NCBI GenBank assembly: GCA_011049745.1
Contig: DRHE01000308.1
Coordinates: forward strand, 1 to 8,013
Origin: Spirochaetales bacterium
GTDB taxonomy: Bacteria; Spirochaetota; Spirochaetia; SZUA-6; DRHE01
Length of the DNA stretch: 8,013 bases
Direction: 5' to 3'
The number at the start of each line of letters is the position of its first letter. Position 1 is the first letter of the stretch. A model generated the notes under the pieces. It was not told where the DNA came from. It ran no database searches and worked only from the letters and a program-made list of their open reading frames with translations. Shown here piece after piece: positions 1 to 5,874 of this stretch. The position numbers were made by a program, and so were the translations under genes.

Positions 1-2
1 AA

Positions 3-395
3 ACCTCAGATTCCCGCAATTTCAATCTGCTTCCCTATTCAATAAATGATTCAGCTGTCCTCCACTACTACGAACCTGCCAGGTTAAGGCCGGGCACCGC
101 CAGGGAAATTGTAATTGTCCTGGGAAATTATAGCGCATCCGGATACAGTATACTCAGTGATCGTGATAAGAAATTGGATACGCTCCTGAAGGAAGCGCTA
201 GCGCCGGCTTCAGGAAATACTGTTGATCCGCTGATTGCCATTCAGGAAGATCTCTCCACTGTTAATAACCTGATCTCAGAGATAAACCGCATGTTGGCAG
301 ATGTTTCGGAAGTAACGGCTGAAGAAATCAGAATAATGGAAGAGATCCTTAATAGCTTGCGCAGCAAAGCGGATGAATACTCTGGGGGCAGGTAA
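3..395 (+). CDS. C-terminal part of an unidentified protein (beta-rich segment plus coiled coil), 5' truncated
   Basis: The frame is open from the left edge, so the start lies outside the window and about 130 residues remain. The visible N-terminal half (roughly residues 10-55) alternates hydrophobic and polar residues, with stretches such as AVLHYYEPARLRPG and EIVIVLGNY. It looks like the last strands of a beta-sandwich domain. The second half (about residues 78-125, from VDPLIAIQEDL to EEILNSLRSKADEY) is charged, helical and heptad-like, so a coiled coil is likely. A TTG at 174 could be read as a start, but the open frame and the structured sequence upstream make this implausible. The gene ends 30 bases before the TPR gene on the same strand and is probably cotranscribed with it. 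I do not recognise the family. An envelope-associated or structural role is only a guess. Confidence 0.6.
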   Translation, partial: TSDSRNFNLLPYSINDSAVLHYYEPARLRPGTAREIVIVLGNYSASGYSILSDRDKKLDTLLKEALAPASGNTVDPLIAIQEDLSTVNNLISEINRMLADVSEVTAEEIRIMEEILNSLRSKADEYSGGR

Positions 396-408
396 CTGAT
401 ATAATATT

Positions 409-414
409 AAAGGA
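409..414 (+). promoter_or_regulatory. Ribosome binding site of the TPR gene
   Basis: AAAGGA lies 11 bases before the ATG at 426. It is the only purine-rich Shine-Dalgarno-like run in the 30-base gap, and it supports that start. Confidence 0.5.
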
Positions 415-425
415 AATAGCTGATA

Positions 426-1514
426 ATGCCCACCGATGTTCTGAAGAGTGCAGGAAAACTCTTTCGCAAGAGAAAGTTCTCCCAGGTAATCAGACTTCTC
501 GAACAGCAGATATTCCGTTTTCGTGATAGCTTTCAATTTTATCTCCTGCTCGGTAATTCCTGTCTTTTCAGCGACGATTATGGGGGAGCTGATTCCTATT
601 TAAAACGAGCTGTACAACTTGAGTCTAACCACGTAAATACTCTTCTCGGTTTAGCCGCGGTTGCTCTAAAAAGAACTCACACAGAAGAGGCCATCAATAA
701 CTGGCTGAAAGTCCTTGATCTTGAGCCTAATAACCGCGCTGCCAGGCGAGGACTCGATCTGGCCCGCAAATATTCAATATCCGGCAGCGCTGATCTATCA
801 GAAATAAGCGATTCCAGACTCTTCAGGGATATTCTACCCCCACGTCCCTTTAATCGATCAATTATTATCCTGCCACTGTTAATCCTGCTGGCCGGTACTC
901 TAACTCTGGCCGCTGTCTATTTTATCCAGCCCCTTCTGCCCGGTAAAGCTCTCGGGCGGCCGGGATTACCGGATATTGAATTAAGCAAAAATCAGCCCAC
1001 TCTTATTTCCATGGAAGGAGATTACCATTACATCTTAACCGAAAAAGATATTCTGACTTCTTTTAAAAATGCTAAGAAATATTTAACTGCTTTCCGGGAT
1101 AATATGGCTCTAAAAGAATTAAACCGGATTCTCTACTCCAATGCCTCTGCTTATGTTAAAGAAAAAGCTCGACTACTGGCTGCATTTGTTCAAAAGCCGG
1201 ATTTTACTACAGTAAAAGATACATTTTCATACAAAGAAGTAACTACAGAATCTCTTCTCTATAACGGTTGCTATACTGTCTGGAAGGGTAAGGTAGCGAA
1301 TCTGGTAATCAGCCGGGAGAATATAACCTTCGACCTGCTTGTCGGCTACCATGAGCAAAAAGAGCTGTTGGGTATTGTACCGGTTTCTCTGGATTTTGGT
1401 GCGGACCTGGAAAACGGCACTGCCCTTGAGGTGCTTGGCAGGATCGAAAGTGAGGCCGGAGTGTTGAGCATTAAGGGAATATCAATTCATCAGCTATTAC
1501 AGAACAAGAAGTAA
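426..1514 (+). CDS. TPR-repeat protein with one transmembrane segment
   Basis: This is a 362-residue protein of unknown specific function. Residues about 4-103 form two to three tetratricopeptide-like helical hairpins. The clearest is around residues 36-69 (LLLGNSCLFSDDYGGADSYLKRAVQLES), followed by one ending LKVLDLEPNNRAARRG. A single hydrophobic helix spans about residues 145-167, preceded by Arg-containing RPFNR. By the positive-inside rule this puts the TPR part in the cytoplasm and residues 170-362 outside the membrane. The C-terminal ~90 residues (from NGCYTVWKGKV to SIKGISIHQL) alternate in a beta pattern that resembles an OB-fold, but this is a guess from pattern only. No signal peptide is visible. 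The gene ends 5 bases before dtd. TPR modules usually mediate protein-protein contacts, so a scaffold role at the inner membrane is plausible but unproven. Confidence 0.75.
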   Translation: MPTDVLKSAGKLFRKRKFSQVIRLLEQQIFRFRDSFQFYLLLGNSCLFSDDYGGADSYLKRAVQLESNHVNTLLGLAAVALKRTHTEEAINNWLKVLDLEPNNRAARRGLDLARKYSISGSADLSEISDSRLFRDILPPRPFNRSIIILPLLILLAGTLTLAAVYFIQPLLPGKALGRPGLPDIELSKNQPTLISMEGDYHYILTEKDILTSFKNAKKYLTAFRDNMALKELNRILYSNASAYVKEKARLLAAFVQKPDFTTVKDTFSYKEVTTESLLYNGCYTVWKGKVANLVISRENITFDLLVGYHEQKELLGIVPVSLDFGADLENGTALEVLGRIESEAGVLSIKGISIHQLLQNKK

Positions 1515-1519
1515 TCAAC

Positions 1520-1969
1520 ATGCGTGCAGTTCTTCAGCGGGTAACAGAATCTACAGTCAGCGTGAACAGGCAGGTAATCGGACATATTGAAAATGGTTTA
1601 CTGCTTTATCTTGGCGTTGGTAGTGAAGATACAGCGGCTGACCTTAACTATATTGCTGGAAAAGTCATCAACTTGAGGATCTTTGAAGATGAAGCGGGAA
1701 AAATGAACCTTTCTTTAAGTGATGTTAACGGCGCTATCATGGTTATATCCCAATTCACCCTTTTCGGAGATACCCGCCGTGGCAGGAGGCCATCTTACAC
1801 TAAAGCAGCAGCACCTGAAAAAGCCGATCACTATTATCAACTACTCTTAAGCCGCCTGAAAGCGGAGGGTTATAAAGTGGCTGCCGGTCAATTCGGCGCT
1901 AAAATGGCTGTATCTTATATCAATGATGGTCCGGTAACTATTTTAATCGATTCAAAAAAAGTATTTTAA
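1520..1969 (+). CDS. dtd: D-aminoacyl-tRNA deacylase (D-tyrosyl-tRNA deacylase)
   Basis: DTD hydrolyses D-amino acids (and glycine mischarged on tRNA-Ala) from tRNA. It is a cytoplasmic homodimeric proofreading enzyme. The 149 residues match the normal family length. The N-terminus MRAVLQRVTESTVSV is typical. The two active-site motifs are present: SQFTLF at residues 77-82, and the Gly-cisPro motif in NDGPVT at 135-140. The downstream block GQFGAKMAVSYINDGPV is also characteristic. The ATG at 1520 is 5 bases after the TPR gene stop and has no strong Shine-Dalgarno sequence, so translation is probably coupled to the upstream gene. The product is complete, with no missing motif. Confidence 0.96.
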   Translation: MRAVLQRVTESTVSVNRQVIGHIENGLLLYLGVGSEDTAADLNYIAGKVINLRIFEDEAGKMNLSLSDVNGAIMVISQFTLFGDTRRGRRPSYTKAAAPEKADHYYQLLLSRLKAEGYKVAAGQFGAKMAVSYINDGPVTILIDSKKVF

Positions 1970-2021
1970 TTTACAATTAAATAAAAAAACAGAATAATGC
2001 GAATATAGCTTAAAAGTACTG

Positions 2022-2048
2022 TTGCAAAACATGCTGTAGTTATATTAT
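2022..2048 (+). promoter_or_regulatory. Candidate sigma-70-type promoter for recA and downstream genes
   Basis: The 108-base gap between dtd and recA is the longest non-coding stretch here and is strongly AT-rich. TTGCAA (2022-2027) followed after 15 bases by TATTAT (2043-2048) is the most reasonable -35/-10 pair, although the spacer is short. A better -10 match, TATAAT at 2053-2058, would start transcription inside the recA ribosome binding site and has no -35 partner, so I rank it second. No LexA-type palindrome was recognised in the gap (neither CTGT-N8-ACAG nor GAAC-N4-GTTC). The position is inferred from motif match only. Confidence 0.35.
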
Positions 2049-2062
2049 GAAGTATAATAATT

Positions 2063-2067
2063 GGGGG
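2063..2067 (+). promoter_or_regulatory. Ribosome binding site of recA (G-run)
   Basis: A GGGGG run lies 10 bases before the ATG at 2078. It is not the canonical GGAGG, but it is the only G-rich element in this otherwise AT-rich leader. It favours the upstream ATG over the in-frame ATG at 2132 as the recA start. Confidence 0.45.
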
Positions 2068-2077
2068 TTATAAAATA

Positions 2078-3214
2078 ATGGCTAAGAAAACATCAATATC
2101 ATCAATCTCCCTTGAGTACCCGGGTGAAAACATGGATGACAAGCTAAAGGCTCTGGAAGCCGCGCGATTGCAGATAGAAAAACAGTTCGGCAAAGGTTCC
2201 CTAATGAAGTTGGGAGATAATTCCGACCAAAAGGGAATAGAAACAATACCCACCGGCTCGATTCTATTCGATGCCGCCCTGGGCCTGGGAGGTTATCCGC
2301 GTGGTCGAATTACGGAAATTTACGGTCCTGAAGCGTCAGGCAAGACTACTCTGGCCCTGCATGCAATTGCCGAAGCACAGAAATTAAACGGGATTGCCGC
2401 TTTTATCGATGCTGAACATGCCCTGGACCCCATATATGCCAAAAATCTCGGTGTTAATACGGATGAGCTGTGGGTCTCTCAGCCCGATACCGGAGAACAG
2501 GCTCTGGAAATTGTCGAAAGTCTGGTACGCTCAGGTGCTGTAGATATAATTGTGGTGGATTCTGTTGCGGCCCTTACCCCACGAGCGGAAATTGAGGGTG
2601 AAATGGGGGATTCTCACATGGGTCTCCAGGCACGGTTGATGAGCCAGGCCTTGCGCAAGCTTACCGCAGTTATCTCTAAATCAAATACCTGCCTGGTATT
2701 CATTAACCAGATCAGAATGAAGATCGGGGTTATGTTCGGCAACCCGGAAACCACTACGGGAGGCAAAGCTCTGAAATTTTATTCATCGGTGCGTGTCGAG
2801 GTGAGAAAAATTGAAACAATCACCCAGGGCACCGACAATGCCATTGGTAACAAAGTACGGGTAAAAGTAGTGAAAAATAAAGTGGCTCCGCCCTTCAGGA
2901 AAGTAGAGATGGAGATCATTTTTGGTAAGGGTATTTCCAGAGAGGGGAGCCTGCTTGACGGCGCATTGCAGCAGAATTTCATACAGAAAAGCGGAAGCTG
3001 GTATTCACTTGGAGAAGAGCGTATAGGACAGGGAAGAGAAAATGCCAAGCTTTTCCTGGTTAATAACCCCGATACTGCCCGGGAACTGGAAATCAGGCTT
3101 AGAAAGGTTCTCTTTCCAGATAAAAACCAGGAGGAAAAAATAACAGAGAAAAAAACTGAACCCAAAGAAGCCGCAACAAATAACGGGCAGAGTGACAAAG
3201 AGATTCTATATTAA
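2078..3214 (+). CDS. recA: Recombinase RecA
   Basis: RecA is the ATP-dependent strand-exchange protein of homologous recombination and the SOS co-protease. The protein has 378 residues (E. coli has 353). Visible landmarks are Walker [10 protein letters not shown] at residues 83-91, the catalytic-Glu segment DAEHALDP at 111-118, Walker B IIVVD at 157-161, the DNA-binding loop region around NPETTTGGK at 222-230, and the RecA signature ALKFYSSVR at 231-239. The C-terminal ~30 residues are a highly charged Lys/Glu tail, as expected for this family. About 15 extra residues precede the conserved QIEKQFGKG block compared with E. coli. A start at Met19 (2132) would remove them, but the 2078 ATG has the G-run upstream, and spirochaetal RecA proteins as I recall carry a similar short extension. 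The stop overlaps the scpA start by one base (TAATG). Confidence 0.97.
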   Translation: MAKKTSISSISLEYPGENMDDKLKALEAARLQIEKQFGKGSLMKLGDNSDQKGIETIPTGSILFDAALGLGGYPRGRITEIYGPEASGKTTLALHAIAEAQKLNGIAAFIDAEHALDPIYAKNLGVNTDELWVSQPDTGEQALEIVESLVRSGAVDIIVVDSVAALTPRAEIEGEMGDSHMGLQARLMSQALRKLTAVISKSNTCLVFINQIRMKIGVMFGNPETTTGGKALKFYSSVRVEVRKIETITQGTDNAIGNKVRVKVVKNKVAPPFRKVEMEIIFGKGISREGSLLDGALQQNFIQKSGSWYSLGEERIGQGRENAKLFLVNNPDTARELEIRLRKVLFPDKNQEEKITEKKTEPKEAATNNGQSDKEILY

Positions 3215-3948
3215 TGGTGCAAGGTATCTCAGCCAACAGCAAACAGGAATTCAAACTGGGACAATTTGAGGGGCCGCTGGATCTGCTACTCTTTCTAATC
3301 AAAAAATCAGAAGTGAATATCTATGATATTCCGATTGCTGCAATTACTGAGCAGTATCTTGATTATTTGAATTATGCCACCAGGGTTGATCTGGATAATA
3401 TAACCGAATTCTATGTGCTGGCTGCAACTTTACTTTATATCAAATCACGCATGCTTCTTCCGGTTGAACTTGATCTGGATGATGAATTCGATGATCCGAG
3501 AACTGAGCTTGTTGAAAAATTAATCGAATATCAAAAATATAGAAAGTTCAGTGAATTAATGGCTGATCAGGAAAAGGGTGCGGAATGGCCGTTAGAAAGA
3601 GAGAAAAAACAGAATATTCTTCCCTTTATAGACGATGAAATCTGGCAGCAGGTAAACGTCTGGGACCTGCTCCAGTCATTTTCCTCACTAATTTCAACTA
3701 TCTCTTCAGAAAGGATTATTGATCTTTATGAGGAAGTAACAATAAATGAAAAAATTACCCTGATAAATGAATTCCTTGAATCAGGGAATGAATTCTATTT
3801 TAGTGATCTTCTTATAAAACCTGATTCAATAATGGAGATAATCTGCAGTTTTCTGGCAACTTTGGAGTTAATTAAGGCTAAACGAATAGTTGTTCTGCAG
3901 AATAGACTCTTTGGTGATATTCGAATAAAGAGCAGCGAAAAGGTATAG
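3214..3948 (+). CDS. scpA: Segregation and condensation protein A (kleisin)
   Basis: ScpA is the kleisin that bridges the heads of SMC dimers and recruits ScpB, forming the chromosome-condensing SMC-ScpAB complex. The 244 residues are close to the usual length. The diagnostic N-terminal block FEGPLDLLLFLIKKSEV starts at residue 18 and is followed by IYDIPIAAITEQYLDYL. A second family block, ATLLYIKSRMLLP, is at about 71-83. An acidic linker (DLDDEFDDP) follows. The C-terminal winged-helix region ends with FLATLELIKAKRIVVLQNRLFGDIRI, as expected for contact with the SMC head. The ATG overlaps the recA stop in TAATG with no good Shine-Dalgarno sequence, implying translation coupled to recA. No smc gene is in the window. 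The protein appears complete. Confidence 0.95.
   Translation: MVQGISANSKQEFKLGQFEGPLDLLLFLIKKSEVNIYDIPIAAITEQYLDYLNYATRVDLDNITEFYVLAATLLYIKSRMLLPVELDLDDEFDDPRTELVEKLIEYQKYRKFSELMADQEKGAEWPLEREKKQNILPFIDDEIWQQVNVWDLLQSFSSLISTISSERIIDLYEEVTINEKITLINEFLESGNEFYFSDLLIKPDSIMEIICSFLATLELIKAKRIVVLQNRLFGDIRIKSSEKV
3938..3943 (+). promoter_or_regulatory. Ribosome binding site of scpB, inside the end of scpA
   Basis: AAAAGG lies 9 bases before the ATG at 3953, within the last codons of scpA. It supports that start and close coupling of scpA and scpB. Confidence 0.45.
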
Positions 3949-3952
3949 ACCC

Positions 3953-4504
3953 ATGGAGGTATACACGGAAGAATATAAAGCGGCAAACTTGATCGAATCC
4001 ATACTATATTTAGAAAACCAGGCGCTTGGTTTGCCTCAATTAACCCGAAAAACCGGCTTGACCCGTAAGATTGTATTAGCGGCTATTGAGATTATCCGTA
4101 AAGAGTATGATTCGGAAATACATGGATTAGAGCTCATCCGGATCGGCGATGATTATACCTTCGCTCCCAAGCAGGCGCTCTGGGAGCATCTGAAACCTCT
4201 ATACGGCAAAAAACATCAAGGCAGGCTATCTAAAGCTGCCTTAGAAACCATGGCCATTATAGCCTATTCCCAACCTATTACCAGGGTGGAAATTGAGAGT
4301 ATCAGGGGGGTAGCCGCAGATGGTATGATCAGCCTGCTCCTGAGTAAAGGTTTGATTAGGGAGTTGGGTAAAAAAGATTCTCCCGGAAGACCCATGCAAT
4401 TCGGCACTACAAAAGAATTCCTAAAATATTTCCGATTGGGTAGTATAGCGGACCTGCCAAGACTGGAAGACCGTGAGCAGGACAGGTTTGAATTAAATGG
4501 ATAG
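3953..4504 (+). CDS. scpB: Segregation and condensation protein B
   Basis: ScpB is the winged-helix (kite) subunit that dimerises on ScpA within the SMC-ScpAB condensin. The 183 residues fit the family. The N-terminal winged helix covers about residues 8-85. The second domain carries the most conserved family stretch, LSKAALETMAIIAYSQPITR at 92-111, followed by EIESIRGV at 113-120. The C-terminal GRPMQFGTTKEFLKYF at 145-160 matches the typical GRP-x-x-(Y/F)GTT-x-x-FL motif, and IADLPRLED follows. The start lies 4 bases after the scpA stop. The 3' end overlaps the next gene by 8 bases. The protein is complete. Confidence 0.95.
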   Translation: MEVYTEEYKAANLIESILYLENQALGLPQLTRKTGLTRKIVLAAIEIIRKEYDSEIHGLELIRIGDDYTFAPKQALWEHLKPLYGKKHQGRLSKAALETMAIIAYSQPITRVEIESIRGVAADGMISLLLSKGLIRELGKKDSPGRPMQFGTTKEFLKYFRLGSIADLPRLEDREQDRFELNG

Positions 4505-5201
4505 GATCCGCCTTCAGCTCTTCATGGCCAGATCAGGCGCGGGATCAAGACGGAAATGTGAGGAGTTTATCGCCGAGGGTCGCGTTCGTATAAATGGCAG
4601 AAGGGTAACAGCTCAGGGTTCTAAAGTCTCCGAAGAGGATCAGATAACTCTGGATGGTAAGATCCTGCATCAGGTAAAAAAGAAGGTTTACCTGGCAGTG
4701 CATAAACCCACCAGATATATCTGCTCAAACAGTGATGACCAGGACAGACCCTTAACTTCCGATCTTTTTAAAGATGTGGTAAATATCAGGCTTTTTCATG
4801 TCGGCCGCCTGGATTTTTTATCCAGCGGGCTGATATTTTACACTAATGATGGTGAATTCAGCAGATTGGTCAGCCATCCCTCTTCAGGAATCGAAAAAGT
4901 CTATAGTGTAGAGAGTAAAAATGAAATACCGGACGCAGTACTTGAAAGTTACCTCAAGGGCATAACTGTAGAGGGAGTAAAGTACAAGTTGAAAAATTAT
5001 TCCCGTAAAAGTGTAAATAATGTACTCTTTACCCTGGAGGAGGGAAAGAACCGGGAAATACGCCATGTTTTTAGCCATTTCCACCTGACCGTTAAAAGAA
5101 TACACAGGGTGCGAATAGGGATCGTAACCATCAGGGGTATTCCCCCGGGAGCTTACCGCTTTCTTTCCCAAAAAGAGATAATGTGGTTTAAGAAGCTTTA
5201 G
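4497..5201 (+). CDS. rluB: rRNA pseudouridine synthase, RsuA/RluB/RluE/RluF family
   Basis: This enzyme isomerises a uridine in rRNA to pseudouridine in the cytoplasm. Most relatives placed beside scpB act on 23S rRNA near position 2605 (RluB), so I use that symbol, but the exact target cannot be read from the sequence. The 234 residues comprise an S4 RNA-binding domain at about 3-50 (RLQLFMARSGAGSRRKCEEF, then GRVRINGRRV) and the catalytic domain from about 64. Catalytic Asp106 lies in HVGRLDFLSSGLIFYTNDGE, and the second conserved block GKNREIRHVFSH is at 183-194. The usual Asp-Tyr-x-Thr-x-Gly-Leu around the active site reads DFLSSGL here, a conservative change. The gene overlaps scpB by 8 bases and has only a weak AGG about 10 bases upstream, so coupled translation is likely. 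Confidence 0.9.
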   Translation: MDRIRLQLFMARSGAGSRRKCEEFIAEGRVRINGRRVTAQGSKVSEEDQITLDGKILHQVKKKVYLAVHKPTRYICSNSDDQDRPLTSDLFKDVVNIRLFHVGRLDFLSSGLIFYTNDGEFSRLVSHPSSGIEKVYSVESKNEIPDAVLESYLKGITVEGVKYKLKNYSRKSVNNVLFTLEEGKNREIRHVFSHFHLTVKRIHRVRIGIVTIRGIPPGAYRFLSQKEIMWFKKL

Positions 5202-5202
5202 T

Positions 5203-5209
5203 AAAGGAG
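5203..5209 (+). promoter_or_regulatory. Ribosome binding site of cmk
   Basis: AAAGGAG ends 7 bases before the GTG at 5217. It is the strongest Shine-Dalgarno sequence in the window. It fixes the GTG start of cmk, which places the P-loop at the normal distance from the N-terminus. Confidence 0.75.
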
Positions 5210-5216
5210 AAGTTCG

Positions 5217-5858
5217 GTGGTTGTTGCAATAGATGGTCCGGCAGGAGTTGGTAAAAGCACTATTGCTGCCACAACCGCTCAAAAAATCGGTTTTTATTAT
5301 CTGAACTCAGGAAATTTCTATAGAGCCGTTACCAAAGCAGTACTGAAAGCGCATATTAATCAGGCGAAGGAGGAGGATATTATTGCTGTTGCTAATGAAT
5401 GTAATTTTAACATACAGGATAATTGCCTCTATTTAAACGGAAAATCCGTGGAGAAGGTGATTCACACTGATTTAATAGATAACCGGGTCTCTTTTTTTTC
5501 AACCATACCGGAGGTCAGGGATATTGTTAACCGCAATCTTAAAAGAATTTCTCTACACAGGGATGTGGTTGTTGAAGGTCGTGATATCGGTACAGTGGTT
5601 TTTCCTGATGCAGAGGTCAAGATATTTCTTGATGCCCATATTCAGATACGTACACAACGAAGATTCGAACAGGGTATAAGCAGTCTATCAAGGGAAAAGA
5701 TTAAGAAAACAATCCGGAGCAGAGACCATTCAGATAAGAATAAGCCCGTGGGCAGCTTGAAAAAGGCGGTTGATGCATTCTATATAGATACTTCGTACTT
5801 GACCATTGATCAAGTTTGTGAGAAAGTACTCTCTGAAATCCGAAAAAAGCAAAAATAA
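5217..5858 (+). CDS. cmk: Cytidylate kinase
   Basis: Cmk phosphorylates CMP and dCMP to the diphosphates using ATP (pyrimidine salvage and dCTP supply). The 213 residues are near the family norm. It starts with GTG. The P-loop GPAGVGKS is at residues 7-14. The nucleotide-monophosphate site is YLNSGNFYRA at 28-37. The central block EGRDIGTVVFPDAEVKIFLDA is at 120-140, and the lid and C-terminal segment RSRDHSDKNKPVG...AVDAFYIDTSYLT is at 167-196. Two positions differ from the usual pattern: Asn30 where Asp is common (LDSG/LDTG), and Lys176 where E. coli has an Arg thought to contact CMP. Other key residues remain, so activity is expected. It sits 15 bases after the pseudouridine synthase gene and 16 before rpsA. 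In Treponema pallidum, as I recall, cmk and rpsA are one fused gene, but here they are separate. Confidence 0.95.
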   Translation: MVVAIDGPAGVGKSTIAATTAQKIGFYYLNSGNFYRAVTKAVLKAHINQAKEEDIIAVANECNFNIQDNCLYLNGKSVEKVIHTDLIDNRVSFFSTIPEVRDIVNRNLKRISLHRDVVVEGRDIGTVVFPDAEVKIFLDAHIQIRTQRRFEQGISSLSREKIKKTIRSRDHSDKNKPVGSLKKAVDAFYIDTSYLTIDQVCEKVLSEIRKKQK

Positions 5859-5860
5859 CG

Positions 5861-5864
5861 GGAG
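5861..5864 (+). promoter_or_regulatory. Ribosome binding site of rpsA
   Basis: GGAG (within CGGGAGAA) lies 10 bases before the GTG at 5875 in the 16-base gap after cmk. It supports the GTG start and an independent rpsA reading frame. Confidence 0.6.
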
Positions 5865-5874
5865 AATAGTTTAG

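Noticed and set aside
400..405. TATAAT hexamer in the short gap before the TPR gene
   Set aside because: There is no -35 match at a suitable distance upstream. The surrounding bases are AT-rich and a chance match is likely.
1965..1981. Inverted repeat TTTAATT-TAC-AATTAAA overlapping the dtd stop, followed by an A-run
   Set aside because: The stem is only A/T pairs and is followed by A rather than T on the + strand. It is too weak to call a terminator for dtd.
2132..3214. Alternative recA start at Met19
   Set aside because: It gives a length closer to E. coli RecA but has no good ribosome binding site. The upstream ATG has a G-run at 10 bases and an extension I associate with spirochaetal RecA.
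3767..3797. Short direct repeat AATGAATTC occurring twice in scpA
   Set aside because: It consists of two 9-base copies encoding similar Asn-Glu-Phe codons. It is best explained by coincidence in AT-rich coding sequence.
5492..5499. Run of eight T in cmk as a possible frameshift site
   Set aside because: The reading frame continues correctly on both sides with conserved Cmk motifs, so there is no sign of slippage.
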